In this document: positions 34,211 through 43,537 of the stretch, piece by piece
How the letters are laid out: each line of letters opens with the position of its first letter
Position numbering within the stretch: the first letter of the stretch is position 1
Assembly (NCBI GenBank): GCA_964387745.1
Contig: CAYLXL010000014.1
Location: forward strand, 1 to 46,965
Direction of reading: 5' to 3'
DNA from: JAGOUU01 sp964387745
Lineage (GTDB): Bacteria > Pseudomonadota > Gammaproteobacteria > JAGOUU01
Length of the DNA: 46,965 nucleotides
Notes under the pieces: generated by a model
The model's input: the letters and a program-made list of their open reading frames with translations, nothing else
Database searches by the model: none
What the model was told of the DNA's origin: nothing
Made by a program: the position numbers and the translations under genes

Positions 34211-34964
34211 GACTCGCGTGATCCCTGTTTTGTTATTAAAAAATGGCAGAATGGTCAAAGGTAAACAATTTAAAGATTTTCGTGATACTGGGGATCCGGT
34301 ATCAGCAGCAAGGATTTATAACGCACAAAATGCAGATGAATTAGTTTTTTTAGATATTGCAGCGAGTAATGATCAGCGAGAGACGCTTTATAATATTATA
34401 GAAAAAGTTTCTCAAGAATGCTTTATGCCGTTGTCAGTAGGCGGCGGAATCAATAGTTGTGAGAATATTCGTAGTCTGCTCAATCATGGCGCAGATAAAG
34501 TAATCATTACTACAGCGGCTGTACTCAACCCGAATTTAATCAATCAAGCAGTTCATGAGTTTGGATCACAGTGCATCGTAGTCGGGGTAGATGTAAAAAA
34601 AGAAGAGGGCCAATATAAAATATATACTCATAGTGGCAATACCAAGTCTGAATTAATTTTAGATGAATATATAAAAGACATGGATGCACGCGGAGCTGGT
34701 GAGTTTTTTATTAATTCTATCGACAATGATGGCATGATGCAGGGTTATGATCTAGACTTGATTAAGCATGTAAAAACACTGACAGATAGGCCTATTATAG
34801 CTGCTGGTGGAGCAGGGAGTTTTATGGATTTAGTGGATGCCATTAAGCAAGTTGAAGTCCATGCAGTTGCTTGTGCTTCAGTGTTCCACTTTGGTGACAA
34901 TAACCCGATACGGGCCAGATCTTATTTGAAGAATCATGGAATAATGGTGAAGAATTTAAAATGA
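34203..34964 (+). CDS. hisF: HisF-like ammonia-channelling subunit (Asp11 absent)
   Basis: A (beta/alpha)8 barrel of about 253 residues related to the HisF cyclase. The second catalytic Asp lies in VVGVDVKK, and DNDGMMQGYDLDLI is present. The first catalytic Asp, position 11 in histidine-pathway HisF (CLDV), is Leu here (VLLLK), so imidazole-glycerol-phosphate cyclisation is not expected. It should form a complex with HisH and pass ammonia to WbpG. I use Met4 (MLKTRVIP) because it aligns with the usual HisF start; a start at 34194 adds three residues. It overlaps hisH by 8 bases and the next gene by 4. Confidence 0.9.
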   Translation: MLKTRVIPVLLLKNGRMVKGKQFKDFRDTGDPVSAARIYNAQNADELVFLDIAASNDQRETLYNIIEKVSQECFMPLSVGGGINSCENIRSLLNHGADKVIITTAAVLNPNLINQAVHEFGSQCIVVGVDVKKEEGQYKIYTHSGNTKSELILDEYIKDMDARGAGEFFINSIDNDGMMQGYDLDLIKHVKTLTDRPIIAAGGAGSFMDLVDAIKQVEVHAVACASVFHFGDNNPIRARSYLKNHGIMVKNLK

Positions 34965-35653
34965 TCACAAACTTAGACTCTCAGTTACTAAAATCATATG
35001 TTTGCCATCAATTAAATAATATATTTCCGGATAGCAATTTAGAGCACAATCTTTCTATGCTAGATCCTAAATATATGAGAATAGCCTTAGAGCGGCTGGA
35101 GAGATGTTTTAGTGCTATAAAGTTGAAATATTATCACCAAGAAGGCACTGCTTACTTCGATCATTTGAATTCTGATCATTATGCAATGTTTTTATATCTG
35201 CTGGCGAATACGGTCTATAAAAATCATGGTCCAAAAGAATTATGTACAAAATTATTTTATTTGAATAAAGTGTTACATGGTGTTGATGCTTTTTATAGCA
35301 TTAATTTGCCAGAAATATTTTTATTTGTTCACCCAGTTGGTACTATTTTAGGTAATGCGGTATACGATGATTATTTTATAGTTTATCAAAACTGCACTAT
35401 TGGGGCTAATCAACAAGGTATCTATCCTGTTTTTTCCAAGGGGACTGTATTATATTCCAAAGCCAGTGTTATTGGTAATTGTGTTATTGGATCAAATGTT
35501 GTTTTTGGTGCAAATAGTCTGCTTATAGATACAAATATTGAAAGTAATAAACTAGTAGTTGGTAGTTATCCTAACCACCGAGTTTTGACTAACAGTATAG
35601 ATACAAAAAATAACCTTTTTGAAAACAATCAAATAAATGAGATGCAGATATGA
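34961..35653 (+). CDS. Hexapeptide-repeat acyltransferase, CysE-like
   Basis: The 230 residues have an all-alpha N-terminal half (about 1-115) and a short left-handed beta-helix starting at HPVGTILGNAVYDDYF (about 126-141). Repeats continue through NCVIGSNVVFGANSLL, ending VVGSYPNHRVL. This layout resembles serine O-acetyltransferase, but the CysE active-site DH pair is not recognisable. It is probably an acetyltransferase acting on the nonulosonate or another repeat-unit sugar. It lies between hisF and the SDR with 4-base overlaps on both sides. Confidence 0.75.
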   Translation: MITNLDSQLLKSYVCHQLNNIFPDSNLEHNLSMLDPKYMRIALERLERCFSAIKLKYYHQEGTAYFDHLNSDHYAMFLYLLANTVYKNHGPKELCTKLFYLNKVLHGVDAFYSINLPEIFLFVHPVGTILGNAVYDDYFIVYQNCTIGANQQGIYPVFSKGTVLYSKASVIGNCVIGSNVVFGANSLLIDTNIESNKLVVGSYPNHRVLTNSIDTKNNLFENNQINEMQI

Positions 35654-36423
35654 TTTCTCTAGAAAATAAAACTATTGTACTTTTTGGTGCAGCTGGTCTT
35701 TTAGGTAAAAATTTCTGTAAGCTTTTATTAGAAAGCAACGCTAATTTAGTGATGGCAGACTCTAATGCGGAACATTTGAATTTTCTCGAGCAAAGTATAG
35801 ATAGCAAATATAAGAGCAAAATATTAGCTTTAAAATGTGATATCTGTAAACTTGAAGATATAACTATGCTAATAGAATTAGCCAAGAATAAATTTGATAT
35901 AATAGATGCCATGGTCAATGTTGCCTACCCGCGTGCTAAAGGTTATGGTAACAAGTTTGAGGACGTGCAATATCAAGATTTCTGTCAAAATTTGAATATT
36001 CACCTTGGTGGTTATTTTTTAGTAGCACAGCAAATGGCCAAATTTTTTAGTCAGCAAGGGCATGGGAATATTGTTAATTTTTCTTCCATATATGGGGTCA
36101 TCGCACCTAAAAATGAAATCTATCAAGATACTAGCATGACGATGCCAGTTGAGTACGCGGCGATTAAATCTGCGATTATACACTTGACCAAGTATATAGC
36201 TGTTTATTATAAATCGAAAAATATTCGTTGTAATGTGATTAGCCCTGGTGGAATCTTTGACAATCAGCCAGAATCATTTGTTGCTAATTATAAAGATTAT
36301 TGCTTAAACAATGGCATGCTTGCGCCAAGTGATCTTAATAGCAGTTTGTTATTTTTATTGGATGATAGCTCAAAGTTCATTAATGGCCAGAATTTAATTA
36401 TTGATGATGGATTTACATTATAA
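35650..36423 (+). CDS. Short-chain dehydrogenase/reductase, PtmA-like
   Basis: The 257 residues have the NAD(P)-binding motif LFGAAGLLGKNFC (about 12-24), the catalytic Ser in NFSSIYGV and the YxxxK pair in EYAAIKSAIIHLTKYIA, and ISPGGI after it. The form is close to PtmA of the Campylobacter flagellin legionaminic-acid locus, whose substrate is uncertain. It is the last gene of the densely overlapping series and lies 46 bases before the OafA-type gene. Confidence 0.82.
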   Translation: MISLENKTIVLFGAAGLLGKNFCKLLLESNANLVMADSNAEHLNFLEQSIDSKYKSKILALKCDICKLEDITMLIELAKNKFDIIDAMVNVAYPRAKGYGNKFEDVQYQDFCQNLNIHLGGYFLVAQQMAKFFSQQGHGNIVNFSSIYGVIAPKNEIYQDTSMTMPVEYAAIKSAIIHLTKYIAVYYKSKNIRCNVISPGGIFDNQPESFVANYKDYCLNNGMLAPSDLNSSLLFLLDDSSKFINGQNLIIDDGFTL

Positions 36424-36469
36424 TATGATTATACATGCATCAAGTTGTTCTAAGATCGGATTATAATCA

Positions 36470-38452
36470 ATGAAAAAGATAAAGTATCGTGCAGATATAG
36501 ATGGCTTAAGGGCGATTGCAGTTTTATCAGTAGTAGGCTTCCATGCGTTCCCAAGATGGTTTAAAGGGGGATACGTAGGCGTTGATATTTTTTTTGTAAT
36601 TTCTGGTTTTTTGATATCAACGATAATACTTAAAGGGTTAAAAGAAAATACTTTTAGTTTTATTGAGTTTTATGAAAGAAGAATTAGAAGAATATTTCCG
36701 GCCTTAGTATTGGTTTTAATTTTTTGCATGACGTTAGGGTGGTTTACTTTATTTTCTGATGAATATAAACAACTCGGTAGATATACATTAGGTAGTAGTG
36801 TTTTCATTTCGAATTTTTTACTCTGGCAGGATAATGGATATTTTGATACTGCAGCAAGCACAAAGCCCTTATTACATTTATGGAGCTTGGGGATTGAAGA
36901 ACAATTTTATCTTATTTGGCCTCTTTTGCTTTGGATTGTTTGGAAAAAACAATTCAATTTATATGCATGGATAGTAATAATTGGGCTAGTGTCATTTATA
37001 TTCAATTGTGTAGGAATAATTTTTTATCCCACGGCCACCTTTTATTTACCCATAACACGCTTTTGGGAATTATTGTGTGGTAGTTTATTATCATATGGTA
37101 TGTTATTTAGAATAAATATTCTTGAACAAACAAAAAAAGAAAGCAGATTTTGGTTCAGTAACAAAGAATTTGAAAAAAACATTCTATCATTCTTGGGTCT
37201 ATTAATAATATCGGGTTGTGTATTTTTGTACACAAAAGAGCTTGCATTTCCAGGCATATGGGCATTGCCGCCTGTTTTAGGGGCTGTGTTTATGATTAAA
37301 GCAGGTGAAGATTCATGGATTAACCGGGTGTTACTTTCTAACAAAATATTAGTTTGGTTTGGTTTAATAAGTTATCCACTGTATCTCTGGCATTGGCCTT
37401 TATTGTCTTTCGCCCAAATCTTGGAGGAAGGTATGCCAAATTTTGATATACGTATTTTTATTGTAGTATTGTCTATTATACTAGCATGGCTTACCTATAA
37501 TTTTATTGAAAAACCCATACGCCATCAGGAATTTGAAAAAACAGTCCCAACACTCGTGCTATCTATGCTATTTATTGCTTGTATGGGAGGATCTTTGCAA
37601 TGGTTTAAGGGATATGAATTTAGAATCAGAAACGTAAATTCGGATCTGATTGCTCTGATATCACACCCCCGTAAGTCACCAAAAGAACAATTTGATTGTT
37701 CAGATTTAATTCCAGCATTTAAGAAACTTAATTTCAATGGGTTGTGTTCACTATCAAAGAAATCAGATCCAGATATTATGTTCATAGGTGACTCGCATGC
37801 ATGGCAGTATCAAAGTGCTGTTTGGGAGCAGTTTAAATCTAACTCAGTGTTAATGGTGGTTGAAGTCTCTTGTCTTCCTTTTGCAAGTAATAACTTTATG
37901 AAAGGTGATTGTAAAAATAAATATGATACCATTATTTCGTTTTTGGAAAAAAATAATTCAATAAAAAAAGTATATTTATCCGGATATTGGGCTTATTTAA
38001 TGTCAGGTGGTTTTGTTAAGGAACAATTAAATTGGCGACAGCCTAAACCCTTGAGTGCTGACGCAAAAACAACCTTTTTAGCAAATGGTCAAAATTTTCT
38101 TTCTAAAATTATAAAAACAAATAAAGAACTTGTTTTTTTTAGGGATATACCCGATTTAGATTTTAATATAAATACTTGTTTTAAATTGAGACCATTTAGC
38201 TTGCATAAGTTAAATAAAGAGTGTTCGATGAGTTACGCTCAATACAAAAATCGTATCTTTGCTTATGATGAAGTAATTAATGAATTGTTGGCTCCTTACC
38301 CTCAAATTAAAATTTACAATCCTAGGCCGCTTTTTTGTCAAGCAGATCGATGTATTGCTCGCGATGATTCATTGCCATATTATTTTAATGGAGACCATTT
38401 AAACAGTAGGGGGGTTGACATGGTAATTAAGGATGCATTACAAAAAGTTTAA
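36470..38452 (+). CDS. OafA/YrhL-type acyltransferase-3 fused to an SGNH domain
   Basis: A 660-residue inner-membrane O-acyltransferase. The N-terminal acyltransferase-3 part (about ten membrane segments, residues 1-375) starts YRADIDGLRAIAVLSVVGFHAF, with the conserved Arg and the catalytic His, then GGYVGVDIFFVISGFLIS and LLHLWSLGIEEQFYLIWPLLL. The periplasmic C-terminal SGNH domain has FIGDSHAW (about 438-445) and GDHLNSRGV (about 640-648). OafA-type enzymes O-acetylate O-antigen sugars. It converges with manC, with 31 bases between stops and no clear terminator. Confidence 0.94.
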   Translation: MKKIKYRADIDGLRAIAVLSVVGFHAFPRWFKGGYVGVDIFFVISGFLISTIILKGLKENTFSFIEFYERRIRRIFPALVLVLIFCMTLGWFTLFSDEYKQLGRYTLGSSVFISNFLLWQDNGYFDTAASTKPLLHLWSLGIEEQFYLIWPLLLWIVWKKQFNLYAWIVIIGLVSFIFNCVGIIFYPTATFYLPITRFWELLCGSLLSYGMLFRINILEQTKKESRFWFSNKEFEKNILSFLGLLIISGCVFLYTKELAFPGIWALPPVLGAVFMIKAGEDSWINRVLLSNKILVWFGLISYPLYLWHWPLLSFAQILEEGMPNFDIRIFIVVLSIILAWLTYNFIEKPIRHQEFEKTVPTLVLSMLFIACMGGSLQWFKGYEFRIRNVNSDLIALISHPRKSPKEQFDCSDLIPAFKKLNFNGLCSLSKKSDPDIMFIGDSHAWQYQSAVWEQFKSNSVLMVVEVSCLPFASNNFMKGDCKNKYDTIISFLEKNNSIKKVYLSGYWAYLMSGGFVKEQLNWRQPKPLSADAKTTFLANGQNFLSKIIKTNKELVFFRDIPDLDFNINTCFKLRPFSLHKLNKECSMSYAQYKNRIFAYDEVINELLAPYPQIKIYNPRPLFCQADRCIARDDSLPYYFNGDHLNSRGVDMVIKDALQKV

Positions 38453-38483
38453 TTAAGCTTTCTTTAAACCATTGCGTTCATTG

Positions 38484-39905
38484 TTATTGCTCGACTCTAT
38501 CATAAATATCATCATAACGAACAATGTCGTCTTCTTCTAGGTAAGTACCGGTTTGTACTTCTATTATTTTAAGTGTTTTATCAGTATTATTCGATAGACG
38601 ATGTTTGTTTTTTGCCGGTATAAAAGTAGACTCATTTATATTCAGAATTAATTCCTGTTCGCCATTGACTACGTGTGCTGTACCCTCGATCACTACCCAA
38701 TGTTCTGATCGGTACTGATGTGACTGCAAACTTAGACTTGCGCCAGGATATACTTCGATACGCTTAATCTTGAAATTAGTATTGTTCTCTAAGATAGTAT
38801 AAGTTCCCCAAGGACGATGGACTGTTGTATGCAGCTCATGTGAGGGATGATTATTTTTCATTAACTGGTTATATATACCACGAACTTCTTGAAGATTATT
38901 CTTATGTGCTATCAATAAGGCATCATCGGTATCAACAATAACTAGGTTGTCTAAACCAATAGCACCAATAATCCTCTCAGGATGATTAGACTCAAAATAA
39001 CAATTAGAGACTTTATTAGTTATAGCTTGAGCGTTGATTACGTTGTTATTAGCGTCAGCAGACATAGTTTTGCTAAACGCATCCCAACTACCTATATCAT
39101 TCCAACCCATTTCTCTATCGCAGGCAACCACTGCTATATTAGCTGACTTTTCCATGACGGCGTAATCTATAGTATCTTCTTTGATTTGTAGCAGCGAGTT
39201 TGGATCAAGAATAAATTGGTTATCAATAGCTTTAGATAAGCTGTAACAGTGCTTAGCAGTATCAAGAATCTCCGGACAATGTAAAGCCATTTCTTCTAGC
39301 ATTACACCGGCTTTAAAGATCAGCATGCCAGAATTCCACAAGTAATTACTAGATTGACTATACTTTAATGCTAAATCAAAAGCTGGTTTTTCTACAAAGC
39401 GTATGACGTGGTTATTTTCAAATTCAATATAACCATAGCCTGTTTCAGGTGCAGTAGGTATAATGCCTAAAGTCACTAATTTGTTTTGCGATGCAAGTAT
39501 TTTAGCTTCAGTTACTGCCGTTAAAAACAGCTTGTTGTTTGTAATAAGATGATCTGAAGGCATTACTAACATTAATTCATCAGGGGATTGCGTTTCTGCT
39601 ATCCATAATGCTGCTAAAGCAATCGCAGCAGCAGTTCCGCGGCCAAACGGCTCTACAATATAACTAGTTGGAAGATCTGTATTTGCTATTTTTAATACAG
39701 TATTAGCTTCAGATTTAACTTTGAAAATAAATTCTTTGCCGGTAACATTTACTATAGCAGTGCTACCAATATTTAGTGCGCGCAAAAAAGTATGTTGCAA
39801 AATACTTAAACCATCTTCTAGTTTAATAAATGGTTTTGGGTGTAATTTTCTTGAGATTGGCCACAGGCGGCTGCCGACACCGCCGGATAGGATAATGGTT
39901 TGCAT
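38484..39905 (-). CDS. manC: Mannose-1-phosphate guanylyltransferase / mannose-6-phosphate isomerase
   Basis: A bifunctional 473-residue enzyme of GDP-mannose synthesis. The N-terminal pyrophosphorylase part begins ILSGGVGSRLWPISRKLHPKPF. The phosphate-binding VEPFGRGTAAAIALAA block and FVEKP follow. The C-terminal type II cupin isomerase begins near RPWGTYTILE (about 368) and includes LSLQSHQYRSEHWVVIEG. Its product feeds Gmd at 26723. It lies 28 bases after the small secreted-protein gene. Phosphomannomutase (ManB) is not in the window. Confidence 0.96.
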   Translation of the reverse strand: MQTIILSGGVGSRLWPISRKLHPKPFIKLEDGLSILQHTFLRALNIGSTAIVNVTGKEFIFKVKSEANTVLKIANTDLPTSYIVEPFGRGTAAAIALAALWIAETQSPDELMLVMPSDHLITNNKLFLTAVTEAKILASQNKLVTLGIIPTAPETGYGYIEFENNHVIRFVEKPAFDLALKYSQSSNYLWNSGMLIFKAGVMLEEMALHCPEILDTAKHCYSLSKAIDNQFILDPNSLLQIKEDTIDYAVMEKSANIAVVACDREMGWNDIGSWDAFSKTMSADANNNVINAQAITNKVSNCYFESNHPERIIGAIGLDNLVIVDTDDALLIAHKNNLQEVRGIYNQLMKNNHPSHELHTTVHRPWGTYTILENNTNFKIKRIEVYPGASLSLQSHQYRSEHWVVIEGTAHVVNGEQELILNINESTFIPAKNKHRLSNNTDKTLKIIEVQTGTYLEEDDIVRYDDIYDRVEQ

Positions 39906-39933
39906 GGTTATTGTTATTTATTATAATTCATCA

Positions 39934-40530
39934 TTATTCATTAATTGCAGCAACACCGGCTTGTTTACATATGGCAAAGTCGGTAAGCTTTGATGAACCA
40001 TTAATGCCACCGAATTGATTTTTATAAGCCGCTATAATAACAGGCGTCGTAATTGTCCCAGCTGGGATTGTAAATTCTACGGCATCAGCTGCGCGCGTAT
40101 GTGCATTGCCACCTATTTTAGTGCATTGATTAATCAGAGGGATTCTTATGTTTTGATTATCACATAACCAAACACCGCCATCCATATTAGTATAATCTGC
40201 AGTAGTTTTAGTGGCAGTAAAAGTATAACCTATAAGACTGTTGTCGTCTGCATCAATAAATGAAGCTGCTGAGTAGCAATAAGTGCTGCTAGCATCGCTG
40301 CAGGCATTGGCTGGTTGGTTGGTCAGCTCTGTGCACGTCGTCGCAGTTTTAACATATTCGTTTAAAGCAAGTGTAGTAGAAGATTTATTAATTTTTTTAA
40401 CTGCTGAAAGTTGTTTTTGTAGTAGCTGGACTTGTTGTTTAAGCTCATTAAACTCACTTTCGGATACATGTGCAAAGTTATTATTACAAAACAAAATAGT
40501 TAAAGCCAAGAGCCAGTGCTTAGTGTTCAT
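39934..40530 (-). CDS. Secreted coiled-coil protein of unknown function
   Basis: I do not recognise this 198-residue protein. A signal peptide (about 1-20) is followed by a heptad-like coiled coil (about 23-47, with KQQVQLLQKQL). The rest is a small domain rich in Thr, Ala and Asn with six Cys in the mature part (C66, C77, C85, C123, C136, C188), which could form disulfides in the periplasm. It overlaps the WecA/WbpL-like gene by 4 bases and precedes manC by 28, so it is translated with the O-antigen genes. It could be a periplasmic helper or surface protein. Confidence 0.75.
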   Translation of the reverse strand: MNTKHWLLALTILFCNNNFAHVSESEFNELKQQVQLLQKQLSAVKKINKSSTTLALNEYVKTATTCTELTNQPANACSDASSTYCYSAASFIDADDNSLIGYTFTATKTTADYTNMDGGVWLCDNQNIRIPLINQCTKIGGNAHTRAADAVEFTIPAGTITTPVIIAAYKNQFGGINGSSKLTDFAICKQAGVAAINE

Positions 40531-41537
40531 ATTGGTACAGAGTCCTTTGATTTTGATATTTTTATTTCCATAGAAGTAATTAGGATGGAATAGACAATTA
40601 AAACATATAAAATAGTAATCTGTTGTGCATAGATTTCTGCTTTGTTAGTCATGATAGCAGTGAAAGAACAAACAGACATAATAATATAAGATAACAATAA
40701 AGTTTTTTTCTTGCCTATCAATAGAGCCATTTTTTGATAATAATGACTTCTGTGTGGCTGAAAGATAGGTTCTTTGTTATAAAGTCTTTTTAATATAGTT
40801 ACGGTCGCATCAATTATAAATGGCGAAAAGATTAGCATAGATTGCCAGAGTGATATCATTTCCTGATTATGGAGTATGATGCTCATGCCAGCAGTAAAAA
40901 AACCTATAGTAGTAGAACCAACATCACCTAAGAAAATTTTTGCTGGTGGAAAGTTAAAGGTCAACACACCAAGCGCTGCAACACAAATAATTAGATTAAT
41001 AATGCCAAAAGTTGGCTGGTTGTTTGAAAATAAAATAATAGCTAGAGTACCATAGCCGATAGCAGTCATTCCCGAAGCAAAGCCATCTAAGCCATCCATA
41101 AAATTGTAAAGATTCGTTAGCCAGACAATAAATAAAAAAGAAAAGATAGAGGTTATTATACTAGGTAGGTAAGGGACGTGAACGTTCAAGCCATAATAAA
41201 GCAAACCTAGGGCTGCAACAACTTGAACTGCTAAACGATATCTTGCTGCAAGATTACAACAATCATCAATAAAAGATATAGTGCTGATTAATGCTGTAGA
41301 TAGATATAAGCTAAAAAACACACTGGGATTAATGGGATCTTGAGTATACAAATTTAAATATAACATAGCACCGATGAACGTCAGAATAATTGCCAAGCCG
41401 CCAGTCCTCGGCACAGGTCTAGTATGCATTGATCGTTGATTGGGTATATCAATAATATTTAACTTGTAGGAAAGTTTGGCTAATACGAAAGTTAAAAAAG
41501 TAGCCGCAAGATAGATGCTGGCAATAAAATATATCAT
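40527..41537 (-). CDS. WecA/WbpL-type undecaprenyl-phosphate sugar-phosphate transferase
   Basis: A 336-residue polytopic enzyme of the MraY/WecA superfamily that starts repeat units by moving a HexNAc-1-phosphate to undecaprenyl phosphate. Motifs: the N-terminal RSMHTRPVPRTGGLAI, SFIDDCCN (the DD pair), NLYNFMDGLDG (about 141-151), FLGDVGSTTIGF and HRSHYYQ, the last typical of WbpL-like enzymes. About ten membrane segments. It overlaps the dehydratase and the secreted protein by 4 bases each. The preferred donor is probably UDP-QuiNAc or UDP-FucNAc, as inferred from the 4-reductase at 25651. Confidence 0.92.
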   Translation of the reverse strand: MIYFIASIYLAATFLTFVLAKLSYKLNIIDIPNQRSMHTRPVPRTGGLAIILTFIGAMLYLNLYTQDPINPSVFFSLYLSTALISTISFIDDCCNLAARYRLAVQVVAALGLLYYGLNVHVPYLPSIITSIFSFLFIVWLTNLYNFMDGLDGFASGMTAIGYGTLAIILFSNNQPTFGIINLIICVAALGVLTFNFPPAKIFLGDVGSTTIGFFTAGMSIILHNQEMISLWQSMLIFSPFIIDATVTILKRLYNKEPIFQPHRSHYYQKMALLIGKKKTLLLSYIIMSVCSFTAIMTNKAEIYAQQITILYVLIVYSILITSMEIKISKSKDSVPI

Positions 41538-43465
41538 AATGCTTCTACGGGTGTTTCTAATTGGCTTGGTTCAGTGATTGTTGTGTGTGCAGACGTAGTA
41601 TGGTCTTGCTCACTATGATACTCTGGCACCAATGATTTGATTAGTTCACGTAATTGGTTATTAGGTAAATTATGGCAGTTTGCTTCAAGTCGACCCAATA
41701 GTATAGTAAATTGCTGCCAATTAATATTGCGTGACTTTGCCATAAGAATTTTATCATGCTGTGTTGGTACTAGTTCTTCAAGTGCATAGAATAATTCTTC
41801 ATATAATTTTTCCCCAGCGCGCAAACCCGTGTAGGTGATGTCTATATCTTTATATGGGACCTTACCTGATAGCCGTATAATCTCTTCTGCTAAAAAGCGT
41901 ATTTTTATCGGTTCACCCATGTCTAGTACGAATATTTCGCCACCATTGCCGTTGACGATAGCCTGTAAGATTAATCTACTAGCTTCAGGAATGGTCATAA
42001 AGTAGCGTTCGATTTCCGGGTGAGTTACTGTGATTGGACCACCGCGTTCAATTTGTTCTTTGAATAAAGGCACCACACTACCAGCAGAACCTAAGACATT
42101 ACCAAATCTAACGGTAATGAATTTAGTTTTATTTAAGTTATTTAAGTTTTGACAATATATTTCTGCTGTTCTTTTAGTCGCGCCCATAATATTAGTAGGA
42201 TTTACTGCTTTGTCAGTTGAAATAAGCACAAATTCTGCAATATTATTCTCAATACAGCAATCGGCGACGTTCTTAGTGCCAATAATATTATTATGAACTG
42301 CTTGATATAACTGGTCTTCTAATAATGGCACATGTTTATAAGCAGCAGCGTGAAAGACGATGTTTGGTTGAAATTGATTAATGATATTATTAAGGGTGTA
42401 TCTATCAGTTACATTAGTTAAAGAGACATGCAAATTAGATGTACTTAGATTGACATAATTTTCTAGTAATTCTAATTGGATTTTGTATAAGTTGAATTCA
42501 GAATTATCAATAATGCATAATTCTGCAGGCTGTAAACGCGCGATTTGGCGACAAAGCTCTGAGCCAATAGAGCCACCACCGCCAGTAACCATAATTTTTT
42601 TATTTTTAATATAATTAGAGATACTATCCCAATCTAAATCAACCTCGTCGCGACCTAGTAAATCATCAATTTTAACTTCTCTAAGCGCTTTGATATCTAC
42701 TTTACCAGAAGCGATATCTAATATATTAGGTAGGGTTCGAAAAGGAACGGATGTTTGTTCACAAAAGTTTACAATGCGACGCATTTCTTTGGAAGTGGCG
42801 CGTGGGATGGCAATTAAAATAAGTTCTATTTGATATTTGTTAACTGTGTTAACTAAATCGTCTATATTGCTCAGTACCTTAATGCCATGAATTTCTTGGC
42901 TCAAAAAACTTTTATTATCATCGATAAAACCAACTATGTCATAGCGAGAATTACTATCATGTTTGATACTACGAACAAGACTGATGCCAGCATCTCCCGC
43001 GCCTATAATTAAAGTTCTTTTGGTAAAATGATTCTGTTTTTTTACTGCGAGAAATTCATTTTGCCAACGCATCAACAGACGTCCACCGCATAATAAAAAT
43101 ACTAATAGAGTAAGATAAATCGGCCAGACACTACGCGGGATATCTTGGATAGTTTGAGAAAAAAATAAAGCAACTATAGTGAGCAAAACAGAGCTAATTA
43201 TTGCTTTTATAATATTAACTACATCTATTATAGAAGCATAACGCCAAATACCTCGGTAAACTTTAAAATAATAATAACATAAAGTTTGCATGGTAATTAA
43301 AATACAAACAGGAAACAGCCCTTTTGTTATTACATCAAATGGGATTACTGATAAATTATAACGCAGCCAGTAAGCCAGCAGCCAAGCAACAGGGATAGCA
43401 AGGATGTCATATAAAATAATTGGTAACTTTGTATATAATTTATTAAAAAATAGTTTTATATTCAT
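41534..43465 (-). CDS. Membrane-bound UDP-GlcNAc 4,6-dehydratase (PglF/WbpM/FlaA1 large type)
   Basis: About 643 residues: four N-terminal membrane segments, a first nucleotide-binding region (TLIIGAGDAGISLVRSI), then the SDR part with VTGGGGSIGSELCRQI. The catalytic block STDKAVNPTNIMGATKR has the Ser-Met-Lys triad used by the large WbpM/PglF enzymes in place of Ser-Tyr-Lys. It makes UDP-4-keto-6-deoxy-GlcNAc. I take Met10 (MNIKLFFN) as start because the upstream option at 43492 adds MYMYCLLEY, which is unlike family members; neither has a strong ribosome binding site. It lies 45 to 72 bases after fmt. Confidence 0.92.
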   Translation of the reverse strand: MNIKLFFNKLYTKLPIILYDILAIPVAWLLAYWLRYNLSVIPFDVITKGLFPVCILITMQTLCYYYFKVYRGIWRYASIIDVVNIIKAIISSVLLTIVALFFSQTIQDIPRSVWPIYLTLLVFLLCGGRLLMRWQNEFLAVKKQNHFTKRTLIIGAGDAGISLVRSIKHDSNSRYDIVGFIDDNKSFLSQEIHGIKVLSNIDDLVNTVNKYQIELILIAIPRATSKEMRRIVNFCEQTSVPFRTLPNILDIASGKVDIKALREVKIDDLLGRDEVDLDWDSISNYIKNKKIMVTGGGGSIGSELCRQIARLQPAELCIIDNSEFNLYKIQLELLENYVNLSTSNLHVSLTNVTDRYTLNNIINQFQPNIVFHAAAYKHVPLLEDQLYQAVHNNIIGTKNVADCCIENNIAEFVLISTDKAVNPTNIMGATKRTAEIYCQNLNNLNKTKFITVRFGNVLGSAGSVVPLFKEQIERGGPITVTHPEIERYFMTIPEASRLILQAIVNGNGGEIFVLDMGEPIKIRFLAEEIIRLSGKVPYKDIDITYTGLRAGEKLYEELFYALEELVPTQHDKILMAKSRNINWQQFTILLGRLEANCHNLPNNQLRELIKSLVPEYHSEQDHTTSAHTTITEPSQLETPVEAL

Positions 43466-43537
43466 ATACTCAAGTAGGCAATACATATACATAATAGTAA
43501 TGTCATCTTGCCAAGTAGTATAAGGATAGTCAAACTT

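Noticed and set aside
33590..34964. hisH and hisF as part of a histidine operon
   Set aside because: No other his genes are near, wbpG is directly coupled, and HisF lacks Asp11.
38453..38483. Terminator between the convergent OafA-type and manC genes
   Set aside because: Only a weak AT-rich dyad is present, without a G-C stem.
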